Origin: CAWDPQ01 sp963804245 | GTDB taxonomy: Bacteria; Acidobacteriota; Vicinamibacteria; Vicinamibacterales; 2-12-FULL-66-21 | Direction: 5' to 3' | Length of the DNA: 64,000 bases | Assembly: GCA_963804245.1 (NCBI GenBank) | Contig: CAWDPQ010000004.1 | Coordinates: 46,849-110,848 of the forward strand | In this document: positions 25,593-33,769 of the stretch, one piece after another | Layout: every line of letters begins with the position of its first letter | Numbering within the stretch: the stretch's first letter is position 1 | The notes under the pieces: model-generated | Told to the model about the DNA's origin: nothing | The model's database searches: none | What the model saw: the letters and a program-made list of their open reading frames with translations, nothing else | Made by a program: the position numbers and the translations under genes

Positions 25593-26534
25593 ATGGACGA
25601 GGTCCATGTGGCAAATGTAAGAGGTCGCCGGCCGAGGCGGCTTACGCCCGAAGAACGCAAGTCGCTCACGCACGGCGATTTCTGGATCCCCGAAGAAGAG
25701 CGAGGGGTCTACAAGCGCGCCTTGGAGGCGCTGGCATCCGCCCAGGTGCCGTTCGTCGTGGCCGGCGCCTACGCGATCTACGAGCACACGGGTATTTACC
25801 GGAAGACGAAGGACCTCGATCTGTTCTTCGAACCGGCGGCCGTCGTGCCGGCCGCGCGCGCGCTCCGCGAGGCTGGTTTCGTGACCAGGCTCGAAGATGC
25901 GCATTGGTTGGCGAAGGCGACGTCCGGAGAGTACTTCGTCGATCTGATCTATGGGATGGGTAACGGCCTCGCACTCATCGACGGTGAGTGGTTCCGCCAG
26001 AGCCACCCGGGCATGCTCGCCGCCATGCCGGTGCGCATCGCCCCGCCGGAAGAGTTGCTCTGGCACCGTCTGTTCATCAGCGAGCGGCACCGCCACGACA
26101 TGGCGGACATCCTCCACCTGCTCCTGTGTCTGGGGGACACGTTCGACTGGGAACGTCTGGTCCACCGTGTCGGACCACACTGGCCGCTGTTGCTCGCACA
26201 GCTCCTGACATTCAGTTACGTGTATCCCGGCTACCGATCCAACGTGCCGACCTGGGTATACGAGCGGCTGCTGGAGCGATGCGGGCCCGATGTCGGCGTC
26301 AACGATCCCGAGAACGCCGACCTCACGCGCGGGCCGCTCATCTCCCGATTCAGTTTCACGATCGACATCCGGGAGTGGGGTTTCTCGGATCCGAGCGCCG
26401 AACTGGTGCGCCAGGCGAGGAACACGCCCGAGGTCCGCATGATCGCCGAAGCGGACGTCTGGGACGAGCGTCGCGACGAGCGGAGCGTTCCCGACGATCG
26501 ACCGGCCGGGCAGGACGAACCGTTTCTCGTGTAG
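25593..26534 (+). CDS. Nucleotidyltransferase-fold protein
   Basis: About 313 residues. The core VPFVVAGAYAIYEHTGIYRK then TKDLDLFFEP matches the polymerase-beta-like nucleotidyltransferase motif (G-A helix and DxD). PPEELLWHRLFISERHRHDM resembles the second half of AbiEii/MNT-like proteins. It has no obvious toxin partner gene beside it, so a toxin role is not supported. The start is uncertain: ATG at 25593 gives MDEVHVANVRG; an in-frame ATG at 25569 would add eight residues, and neither has a strong ribosome binding site. Confidence 0.72.
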   Translation: MDEVHVANVRGRRPRRLTPEERKSLTHGDFWIPEEERGVYKRALEALASAQVPFVVAGAYAIYEHTGIYRKTKDLDLFFEPAAVVPAARALREAGFVTRLEDAHWLAKATSGEYFVDLIYGMGNGLALIDGEWFRQSHPGMLAAMPVRIAPPEELLWHRLFISERHRHDMADILHLLLCLGDTFDWERLVHRVGPHWPLLLAQLLTFSYVYPGYRSNVPTWVYERLLERCGPDVGVNDPENADLTRGPLISRFSFTIDIREWGFSDPSAELVRQARNTPEVRMIAEADVWDERRDERSVPDDRPAGQDEPFLV

Positions 26535-26666
26535 AACTGTAAACAACTAGCCTCGAGCATCTTTTATCAGCGCTCGCGGCGCTCGCCGCCTCCGCCCGAC
26601 GAGCCAGCGCGCTAGGCGAGACCCCGTAGCTACGTCGACGGCCGTCGCTCGGGCCGCACCGGCTCG

Positions 26667-26717
26667 CTCCCCGAGCTCCCGAGCCTCGAGCCCCCGAGCC
26701 CCGAGCCCCCGAGCCCC
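26667..26717. repeat. Degenerate tandem CCCGAGCC repeat
   Basis: About six copies of CCCGAGCC(C) with small variations, just upstream of the blaI-like promoter. A related CGAGCCACGAGCCACGAGCC stretch occurs at 50503-50528. Confidence 0.7.
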
Positions 26718-26718
26718 G

Positions 26719-26724
26719 TATACT
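26719..26724 (+). promoter_or_regulatory. -10-like hexamer for the BlaI-family gene
   Basis: TATACT ends six bases before the ATG at 26731, placing the expected transcription start on the start codon itself (leaderless mRNA). Confidence 0.45.
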
Positions 26725-26730
26725 TGACGC

Positions 26731-27186
26731 ATGTTCAAGCGGCCCTGGAGGGCGTTTGTCGACGGTCTGCGTGATGCCAGCGGGCAACGCGACACGCTGG
26801 CGGCCGCACTTGGCCGCCTCGAGCGGGAAGTGATGGAGATCGTGTGGCGCTGCGATGGCGTCAACACTCGGGACGTGCGCGCCCGCATCCCTCGCGCCGT
26901 CGCCTACACCACGGTGATGACGACCCTTGATCGACTGTTCAAGAAAGGGCTGTTACACCGCGAGCGCGATGGACGCGCGTTCGTCTACCGCGCGGCGCTG
27001 TCGCAGCAGGACATGGAACACGCCATTGCCACGGGCCTGCTGCGTGGATTGCTCGACGTCGATGCCGGGCGCTCACGCCCGTTGCTGTCGAATCTCGTCG
27101 AGACCATCGGCGATCGTGACAGCGCGCTGCTCGACGAGCTCGAAGAGATGGTGCGGCAAAAACGGCGACAGCGCGACGAGCGCTGA
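26731..27186 (+). CDS. BlaI/MecI/CopY-family transcriptional repressor
   Basis: A 151-residue winged-helix repressor. LGRLEREVMEIVWRCDG, RARIPRAVAYTTVMTTLDRL and FKKGLLHRERDGRAFVY follow the family pattern, and a C-terminal helix (LLSNLVETIGDRDSALLDEL) serves for dimerisation. BlaI proteins normally sit next to a BlaR1/M56 sensor peptidase that cleaves them; here no such gene follows (the next gene converges), so this is an orphan regulator with unknown signal. It lies behind a TATACT box and repeats. Confidence 0.9.
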   Translation: MFKRPWRAFVDGLRDASGQRDTLAAALGRLEREVMEIVWRCDGVNTRDVRARIPRAVAYTTVMTTLDRLFKKGLLHRERDGRAFVYRAALSQQDMEHAIATGLLRGLLDVDAGRSRPLLSNLVETIGDRDSALLDELEEMVRQKRRQRDER

Positions 27187-28419
27187 TTATTCCAACCCGC
27201 GTGCGGCGGCCCGGGCACTCGACCACGCCCATTGGAAGTTGAAGCCGCCGATGCGACCATCGACATCCAGAATTTCCCCCGTCAAGAACACTCCCGGGCA
27301 GGCGCGCGACTCCATCGTCGACGGGTGAATCTCCTCGAGCGACACGCCTCCGGCCGTGGCCTCGGCGTAGTTGTAACCGCGTGATCCGGTGATCGCCAGC
27401 GGCCATGCGGTCAGCGCGTGGGTGAGCTGCCGGCGCTCGTCGCGCGTCAGGTGAGCGATCGACAGATCGCGAGAGAGCTTGATGGCGTCGAGCGCCGCGA
27501 CCGCGACAGAGGCCGGCACCATGTCGGACACGATACCGGACAGCGAGGCCCTTGGCCGATCGGCTGCGGCAGCGAGCAGCTGCCGTTCCACGTCCTCGAA
27601 CGAAGACCCACCGAGCAGGTTGACGGTGACCGCCGTGTTCCTGCCATTCAAGACGCCGCGCTCCCAGTGGCGTGAGGCGTTCAAGACCACGGGGCCGCTC
27701 ACGCCGAAATGCGTCCACAACAACGAACCTTCGAGACGCTCGGCGATCGCGCCGTCAATCCAAATCGAGAGTGAAACGTCGTGCGACACACCGGATAGAT
27801 CGGGTCGCGCATGTTCGGCGAGGATGAGCGGCGCAAGTGCGGGAGTCGTCGGCACGATACTGTGACCGAGAGACGCCGCCATCGCGTAGCCCCCGCCGTC
27901 GCTGCCAGTCTTCGGAAGGGACCGACCGCCGGTGGCGAGAACCACGCGGCGGGCGTTCACGGGCCCGGCAGGGGATTCGAGTTGAAAGGCGTTCGCGTGA
28001 CGCGCGACACCGGTGATCCGGCGTCCGGTCAGGAGCTGAGCCCCGCAGCGCTCCAGCTCGCGCAGGAGCGCCTGAGAGACGTCGCGCGAGCGGTCGGTGA
28101 CGGGGAACATCTTGCCGCCGGGCTCTTCTTTCAGAGCCACGCCGAGGCCCTCGAAGAAATCGATCGTTTCTTCGACTGAGAACGCGCGCAGTACGCGCCG
28201 GATGACCGATCGCTTGCCGCCCCAGAAATCCCGGTCGGTCACGACGGCGTTGGTGACGTTGCACCGGCCACCGCCGCTGATGACGATTTTGGCGCCGGGC
28301 AGCCGCGCGCTCTCGAGCACCGCGACGCGAACGTCCCGGTTCGAGCGTCGCAGGAAAATCGCCGTGGCCAGTCCGGCGGCCCCGGCGCCGACGATCGCGA
28401 GATCCACCTCAGTCGTCAC
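27187..28419 (-). CDS. HI0933/BaiN-family NAD(P)/FAD-dependent oxidoreductase
   Basis: A 410-residue flavoprotein. LAIVGAGAAGLATAIFL binds FAD; ISGGGRCNVTNA is the family signature of HI0933-like enzymes; VVLATGGRSLPKTGSDGGGY, WTHFGVSGPVVLNAS, ATAGGVSLEEI and FLTGEILDVDGRIGGFNFQW close it. The bile-acid BaiN belongs here, but the physiological role of most members is unknown. Start is GTG. It converges on the BlaI gene with its stop immediately adjacent. Confidence 0.93.
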   Translation of the reverse strand: MTTEVDLAIVGAGAAGLATAIFLRRSNRDVRVAVLESARLPGAKIVISGGGRCNVTNAVVTDRDFWGGKRSVIRRVLRAFSVEETIDFFEGLGVALKEEPGGKMFPVTDRSRDVSQALLRELERCGAQLLTGRRITGVARHANAFQLESPAGPVNARRVVLATGGRSLPKTGSDGGGYAMAASLGHSIVPTTPALAPLILAEHARPDLSGVSHDVSLSIWIDGAIAERLEGSLLWTHFGVSGPVVLNASRHWERGVLNGRNTAVTVNLLGGSSFEDVERQLLAAAADRPRASLSGIVSDMVPASVAVAALDAIKLSRDLSIAHLTRDERRQLTHALTAWPLAITGSRGYNYAEATAGGVSLEEIHPSTMESRACPGVFLTGEILDVDGRIGGFNFQWAWSSARAAARGLE

Positions 28420-28447
28420 AGTGCGATAATGCGTTTTTCAGTTGCGC

Positions 28448-28498
28448 GTGGCTTCCAGCTTTGGCCGGAAGGATCTTCCGCCTGAAGGCGGAAGCCAC
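28448..28498. repeat. Family-1 palindromic repeat (two units)
   Basis: GTGGCTTCCAGCTTTGGCCG plus GAAG and then the perfect unit CTTCCGCCTGAAGGCGGAAG plus CCAC, in the gap upstream of corA. Confidence 0.8.
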
Positions 28499-28534
28499 GG
28501 GTCATCACGGATCCAGGGGATCACATCATTGCCC

Positions 28535-29538
28535 ATGCTCGAACACGAGGACGCGGCGGCAACGGGGGTCATCAACTGCGCGGCCTACTCCGACGGACAC
28601 CGCGTTGCCGACCTGCCCCTGTCCGATGTGCGCGCCGCCCTCGGCAAGGGCGATCGCTTCGTCTGGATCGGATTGTTCGAACCGCACGCGGATGTACCTC
28701 CGTCTCGTCCAGCAGGAATTCGGCCTTCACGATCTGGCCATCGAGGACGCGCTCACCGCGCACCAACGGCCGAAACTCGAACAGTACCGACGGATCCCTG
28801 TTCGTCGTCCTGCGGACGGCACAGCTCAGTGGCGCCGATCGCGGTCTGGAGCTCGGCGAGACCCACGTGTTCGTCGGTCCGCGCTATGTGATCTCCGTAC
28901 GCCATGGGTCGCTCAAGTCGCACGTGGGTCTCCGCGCCAGATGCGAGGCTGTTCCGCACTTTCTGAGCAAGGGACCAGGCTTCGTACTCTACGCACTGAT
29001 GGACTTCGTCGTCGATCAGTATCTCCCGATCGTGGAAGCGCTCGAGGAACGGCTGGAGGGTCTGGAAGAAGAGATCTTCGGCGGCAGCTTCGATCGTGAG
29101 ACGACGGCGCGCATCTATCAGCTGAAGCGCGACCTGCTGATGCTCAAACGTGCGGTCTCGCCGCTCGTGGATGTATGCAACCGGCTGATGCGGTTCGATA
29201 TCAGCCTGATTCCCGAAGACACCCGGCCGTACTTCCGCGACGTCTACGATCACGTCCTGAGTGTCAACGAGGCGATCGACAACCTGCGCGAGCTGTTGAC
29301 GACGGCGCTCGAGGCGAACCTGTCGCTGATCTCGGTCGCGCAGAACGAGCATTCCAAGCGGCTCGCCGCCTGGGCTGCCATTATTGCCGTTCCGACCATG
29401 ATTGCTGGCATCTACGGAATGAACTTCGACAAGATGCCGGAGCTGCACTGGCATCTTGGCTACCCGATGGTCATGATCCTGATGGTGGGCGCCTGCGCAT
29501 CGCTGTTCGTCGGTTTCAAGCGCTCGGGGTGGCTCTGA
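28535..29538 (+). CDS. corA: CorA-family Mg2+/Co2+ transporter, two frameshifts
   Basis: Three frames make one CorA. The first reads DLPLSDVRAALGKGDRFVWI; after a shift near 28695, LRLVQQEFGLHDLAIEDALT follows; after a second near 28787, SLFVVLRTAQLSGADRGLEL leads to the stalk helix and membrane part. The pore signature is intact: TMIAGIYGMNFDKMPEL (GMN motif) between two membrane helices, with WHLGYPMVMILMVGACASL and a basic tail. The funnel stalk FDRETTARIYQLKRDLLMLK is also normal. The motifs survive on both sides of each single-base shift, which favours sequence errors over decay. Confidence 0.88.
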
Positions 29539-29625
29539 CATCGACCGAGACGCGTCAGGTCCGAGTCTTGACCGTTCGGCCCCGGGCGACTACTATCTCA
29601 GCCACCCCTTTTCTAGCGACTACTT

Positions 29626-30054
29626 ATGACGGACGTGCCGCCGCCTGCGGCTCCCAGCCGTTCAGGTCCGGAGGCCGCCACGCCGACGCGACAGACCATC
29701 CTTGTCGTGGACGATGAACCCGGGGTGCGCGTGATGGTGGCGCGAATGCTGACGCTCAGCGGCTACGCCGTGGTGTCCGCGCAATCGGGCGAGGAAGCGA
29801 TCTCGATCGCACAGGAATACGCGGCGCCCCTCGACCTGCTGCTCACCGATGTCCGGATGCCGGGAATGAGCGGTCCCGAGGTCGCTCAGGAGCTGCGCAA
29901 GCTTCGCCCTGAGATCAAGGTGATGTACATGTCGGCGTACGCGCGCGACGTGCTCCCGTCTGGCGTCCAGGACAGCGAAGTCCCGTTCCTCAACAAACCA
30001 TTTACGATGCGTACGCTGGCGCTGTCGATCGTCGAAACGCTGCGGCGTTCCTGA
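29626..30054 (+). CDS. Single-domain response regulator (CheY-like)
   Basis: A 142-residue receiver domain with a 20-residue Pro/Ala-rich tail at the N-terminus. ILVVDDEPGVRVMVARML has the acidic pair, LLLTDVRMPGMSG the phosphorylated Asp, Ser in YMSAY and Lys in FLNKPFT complete the set. No output domain, so it may act as a phosphate relay or by protein contact. No histidine kinase gene adjoins it. Confidence 0.93.
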   Translation: MTDVPPPAAPSRSGPEAATPTRQTILVVDDEPGVRVMVARMLTLSGYAVVSAQSGEEAISIAQEYAAPLDLLLTDVRMPGMSGPEVAQELRKLRPEIKVMYMSAYARDVLPSGVQDSEVPFLNKPFTMRTLALSIVETLRRS

Positions 30055-30059
30055 AATCG

Positions 30060-30353
30060 TCAGGCGTTCGAGAGCAGGTAGAGCCACGGCGCCACGGCCG
30101 CGACGAAATAGAGAATCGTCAGCGAGGCAAGGGCGCGATGCGTTCCATGCGTGTACAGGATGACACCGCAAATGCAGGCGCCGATTTTTGCGACGACGAG
30201 CGTGGGCAGGGGTCCGGCCAGCGCCATCCACGTCGCGAGGATGGGGTTTCCTTCGACGGAGTGGCCGAAGGAGCTCACCGCAAAATAGGTCAGAAGACCG
30301 TCGAAGGCCTGGAAAACGACGAAGAGCGCGAGAATAAGTCTTCCGTGCGGCAC
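30060..30353 (-). CDS. DUF5658-like membrane protein
   Basis: A 97-residue integral membrane protein with about three helices: LILALFVVFQAFDGLLTYFA, GPLPTLVVAKIGACICGVIL and ASLTILYFVAAVAPWLYLL. GNPILATWM after the first helix matches DUF5658. Role unknown. The GTG start follows a GACAAT hexamer by six bases. Confidence 0.75.
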   Translation of the reverse strand: MPHGRLILALFVVFQAFDGLLTYFAVSSFGHSVEGNPILATWMALAGPLPTLVVAKIGACICGVILYTHGTHRALASLTILYFVAAVAPWLYLLSNA

Positions 30354-30473
30354 GTTGATATTGTCTGCAACCGCCGAGCCTGGTGCGGCCCGCGTCGAAT
30401 TCCTAACAATTACCAGAACTCAGCCTGAACTCCGGATCCGCTGGCGCGACAGAAGTCTGCCTATTGGGTAACC

Positions 30474-30998
30474 TCAGCCACGCGTGAGGAAGACTGCGAC
30501 AGCCACAATGGTAAGCCCCGCGACTACCGCTCCGGCAACCAAAAGTGTCCTGAGCAGCCGCTCCGTTTGACCCGACGCTCCTCCGCGAGCCGCAGTTCCG
30601 CAATGTTCAGCCACATCGCTTTGTGGAGGGCCAGGTCCGTCCGCAAAGGTACGTATGGCTTTCGTCCCTCGACCGGCGCTGTGAACCGATACCCCCGTTT
30701 TGGGACTGTTTCGACGTAGAGCGGCCGATCGGCGTCCTCCCCGAGCGCCTCTCGCACTTGCTTGATGGCCGAGTTCACTCCCTGTTCGAAGTCGACGAAC
30801 GTGTCGCTTCCCCAGAGCGACTTCCCGAATATCTTCGCGCGTGACGACTTCGCCGGCGCGACTGACCAGCAGGAGGAGAAGCTTGAATGGTTGTGGTTTG
30901 AGACGAATGATCCGGCCGTTTCTGGAAAGCAGGCCGGCTTGCTCATCCAACTGAAAGACGCCGAACCGGATAACGGGGAGGGGCGACGGACTATTCAC
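30474..30998 (-). CDS. CadC-like winged-helix regulator with C-terminal membrane helix, two frameshifts
   Basis: The start region reads PVIRFGVFQLDEQAGLLSRN and LKPQPFKLLLLLVSRAGEV, a Trans_reg_C domain. A shift near 30840 moves into the frame with SDTFVDFEQGVNSAIKQVRE, ALGEDADRPLYVETVPKRG and YRFTAPVEG, the rest of the winged helix. A second near 30570 returns to a frame ending ERLLRTLLVAGAVVAGLTIV, a membrane helix, then a few residues. Acidobacterial CadC-like proteins often carry large periplasmic TPR/WD40 sensors; here the gene stops just after the helix, so the sensor is missing or very small. GTG start assumed. Confidence 0.75.
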   Translation of the reverse strand: MNSPSPLPVIRFGVFQLDEQAGLLSRNGRIIRLKPQPFKLLLLLVSRAGEVVTREDIREVALGKRHVRRLRTGSELGHQASARGARGGRRSAALRRNSPKTGVSVHSAGRGTKAIRTFADGPGPPQSDVAEHCGTAARGGASGQTERLLRTLLVAGAVVAGLTIVAVAVFLTRG

Positions 30999-31158
30999 CT
31001 GACTGACCGCGTTTCCGGAGAGCTTATCACGGCGGTGTTCCGGACCATTCCACGCCGTAACTCTCTGCGATTGCACCGCTTAGTTCTTCAGAAAACGGCC
31101 TGTGCGCGAGAAGGTGCGTTTACGATTCGTGCGTATTGGAGGACAGAAAGGTTAGTGC

Positions 31159-31677
31159 ATGGGGGAGGACATATGGGCGACGGGCATGACAGAACGTGGT
31201 GATGGAGCACGCATGCGAGGACTTGAACGGTCAGGTCCGTTCGACTCATTAACTGACGACATCGGCTGCGCTGCGCGCAGCGATGTGCCCGTACTCATCA
31301 CCGGTGGACCGGAGCAGGGCCGCGAAATTGCCTGCGCCATCGACCGCAAGAGCCGTACGCCAAGTGGGTCGGTTGACGTCATCGATTGCCGCAGCCTTGG
31401 AGCGCTCGGCAGGGTCATGAGTCACGCGTCCTGGTACGGCGCAACCAACGGAACCGCGCACGGCTCCATCCTGCTGTTACAGGAGGTGCACGCACTGAAC
31501 CTGCATGAACAAGCGCAGTTCGAGCATCGGTTGGCGGAGTTGCGCGTCTCCCGGCGGAACGCCGGGTTGCGGATCATGGCGTCTTCTTCGGCTCCGCTGT
31601 TCGACCGGGTGCGGGACGGATCGTTCGACGAGCGGCTCTACTATCGGCTCAACGTGATTCACATGGTGGTCGGTTGA
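31159..31677 (+). CDS. Degenerate sigma-54 activator-like ATPase domain protein
   Basis: A 172-residue protein resembling only the N-terminal half of the sigma-54 interaction AAA+ domain: VPVLITGGPEQGREIACAID replaces the usual Walker A (the Lys is gone), ILLLQEVHALNLHEQAQFE aligns with Walker B (the Asp is lost), and LRIMASSSAPLFDRVRDGSF then DERLYYRLNVIHMVV matches sensor I and the following helix. The GAFTGA loop, C-terminal AAA helices and a DNA-binding domain are absent. It cannot be a normal activator; it may be an ATP-independent partner or decoy, or a fossil. Frame is intact, which suggests function. Confidence 0.65.
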   Translation: MGEDIWATGMTERGDGARMRGLERSGPFDSLTDDIGCAARSDVPVLITGGPEQGREIACAIDRKSRTPSGSVDVIDCRSLGALGRVMSHASWYGATNGTAHGSILLLQEVHALNLHEQAQFEHRLAELRVSRRNAGLRIMASSSAPLFDRVRDGSFDERLYYRLNVIHMVVG

Positions 31678-32079
31678 GCTGGGGGCAACCGGCGGGCGTA
31701 GCCCCTCGGGAGACCCAGACTATGCCGACGTTTCTATAGTCAGGGCCATACTCCTACCCATTACATTGTTGTGAACATGCTGATTTAGGCCAGTTTCCGA
31801 TCGGGTCCGCAGGCAGCTGTCTTGCCCTACGACTCTGTGGGACACATGATCCGGTCAAGCTGGTTGATCGTGTTGGCGGCGGCAATGGTGGCGGCCATGG
31901 TTCGCGCCGTTGGGCCGGCGTCTGCGGCTGACGCAGCCGCGATGGCCTATCTGATCCTGGCGACAGTCACCTTCGGCCGGCCGCGCAGTCGGCCAGCGGC
32001 CCGCCCCGTCCCCGTTCGCCCAGATCCGTTCGGCAGGATCTGCGGCGCTAGGGTCTCCTCGCGGGCGCCAGAGGTTTCT
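31678..32079. other. Gap with possible small membrane ORF
   Basis: About 400 bases without a clear gene. From ATG 31846 (+) a frame reads IRSSWLIVLAAAMVAAMVRA then AYLILATVTFGRP, two hydrophobic stretches that could be a small membrane protein, but it then turns Arg/Pro-rich and overlaps the convergent fibre gene, so its end is doubtful. The stem GACTAT...ATAGTC follows the sigma-54-like gene. Confidence 0.3.
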
Positions 32080-33633
32080 CTAGGGAATCACGTAGGCGAT
32101 CCGCCCTCCGCAAAACTGATTACCCACCACGCCCGGAATCCAGACCAGGGCGTACATGCGATTGGCTGGATCGGCGGTGACCGTGGCCGTCGGACTTGCC
32201 ACCGCTCCAAAGCCTGGATCGCTGCCACTCGCTGCGGTGATGTGATCGGAGAAACCGCCCTGTCCATCATACGAAGTGAACAGCACCGCGCCCGCGCTCC
32301 CCGCCACGGTATTGTTGTATTGGATCCGGACGGAATTGACCTGCACTCCGACCGGCAAGCTCACGGGCACGGTCAGAATGTCATCGGCCGACACGCAACC
32401 GGTGCCGTTGTAGACGATCGTGGTTCCAGAGTCGCGAGGATGGAACGCGGAGCCGGGCATGTTGATGTAATGCGCTCCGGGACCTGATTCGAGACCTACA
32501 CCGCTCGTGATGCTGCTGCCGTCGGCGAACTGAAGGGCGTTACCGGTCGTCAGGCGCACGTTGCCGTTGACCTCGAGCTTCTGCGCTGGCGCCGTCACGC
32601 CGATCCCGATGTTGCCGTTGTGTTGGCTGAGGCCGGGACGCCAGACGCCGCCGACGCCGTCGTAGGCGGGCCACCGCCGGTTGCCAGCGTGTTGATGGCA
32701 AATCTCCGTGCGTTGCTTTCATTCAGCAGGGCAATGCCGGTGTTGTTGTCCAGATTTCGTACGGTGAACTTGGAATCGACGACACCGCCGCCGGTTGGAT
32801 CGGTGGTGGAAATGCCGACGCGACCCCCACGCTGGGCAATGCCGGGTTGGAACGCGCCGCTGGCGCGATCGAACGTGATCCACGAGCCGTCACCGTTGAT
32901 GTTCAGCGCAAATCGCGGAACACCAGCCTGATTGGACACCGCCAACGCCGTCGCTCCGTCCGCTCCGCGAATGGTGACTTTCGAATCGAGCGATCCCCCC
33001 TCGGTTGGATCCGATGTCCCGATCCCGATTCTGTTCGTGGCGGTTTCGGTGATGCTCGAATTGCCGACGTCGGTCGCCGTGGTGAACTTCGCGAACTGGC
33101 CGGCCGTGCCGCTGCCGTCAATCAGAGGTTCGGCGACGACGCCGTCGCTGGTGCGCAGTTTCCCGTCGGGTCCAGTCAGGACGAAAGAGGAGAGCGGTTT
33201 ACCGCCGAGTGTTTCGGCGTCGGCTGCTCGAAGCGCATAAGGAACAGCGACGAGCATGATGCGCGGTTGCTCGCGCCCGTCGACACCGATACTGAGCCAG
33301 CGAGCCTGTTCGTTGCTGAAGACTTCCTGCGGAACGGGCGACACGGCGCCGAGATACGCACTGAATCGGCCGCGATCGTCAGCGAGTACTTCCTGGCACT
33401 TCGGTCCAGAGCAGCGTGCCATCCTGCTGGGCATCGAAGAGTCCGAACGTCACAACCGCCGCTCCCTTTCGCGGCTGACCTCCGGCATCAGTCAGCACGG
33501 CGGACACCGGGAGCAGGCGTGTCGTCGACTGTTCGCCGCGCGCCGCCGTCTGCGTCCATCCGGGTATCGCCATGCCGAGGATCATCAGCGTGACGAACAT
33601 CACTCCTGAGATCGGCGACGTACGTTCAACCAT
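32080..33633 (-). CDS. Fibre-like secreted protein A (no chaperone domain), two frameshifts
   Basis: Joined length about 517 residues. The start MVERTSPISGVMFVTLMILG has a signal peptide ending near WTQTAA, then TTRLLPVSAVLTDAGGQPRK (an Ig-like/collar domain). A shift near 33398 (extra C) leads into LADDRGRFSAYLGAVSPVPQ, and repeated fibre segments NRIGIGTSDPTEGG, VGISTTDPTGGG and KFTVRNLDNNTGIALLNESN follow, each a turn of a trimeric fibre. A second shift near 32650 gives the last part, APAQKLEVNGNVRLTTGNAL. The final 150 residues form a different, non-S74 tip. It is a paralogue of the neighbouring gene and lacks its autocleaving domain. Confidence 0.78.
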
Positions 33634-33769
33634 GTTCAGCTCCTGCGTTCGAGATGGGAAACGCACGGAGTGTAGCATCGCGTTTCAGTCGCGGTCTGGT
33701 GATCGGCGCCGCGCATTCGCCTTCGTGTGAATCGACGTGAAGTTGCGGGAACGACGCACGCCGTGCGAT

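Noticed and set aside
25593..26534. AbiEii/MNT-type toxin of a toxin-antitoxin pair
   Set aside because: No partner antitoxin gene adjoins it.
26640..26720. CRISPR-like array
   Set aside because: Units are 8-9 bases in direct tandem without spacers.
31159..31677. Full sigma-54 activator
   Set aside because: Walker A Lys, Walker B Asp, GAFTGA loop and DNA-binding domain are all absent.
31678..31780. Possible riboswitch (GGGGGCAACCGGCGGGCGTAG)
   Set aside because: No match to any riboswitch core I know; only a short stem is present, and it follows rather than precedes a gene.
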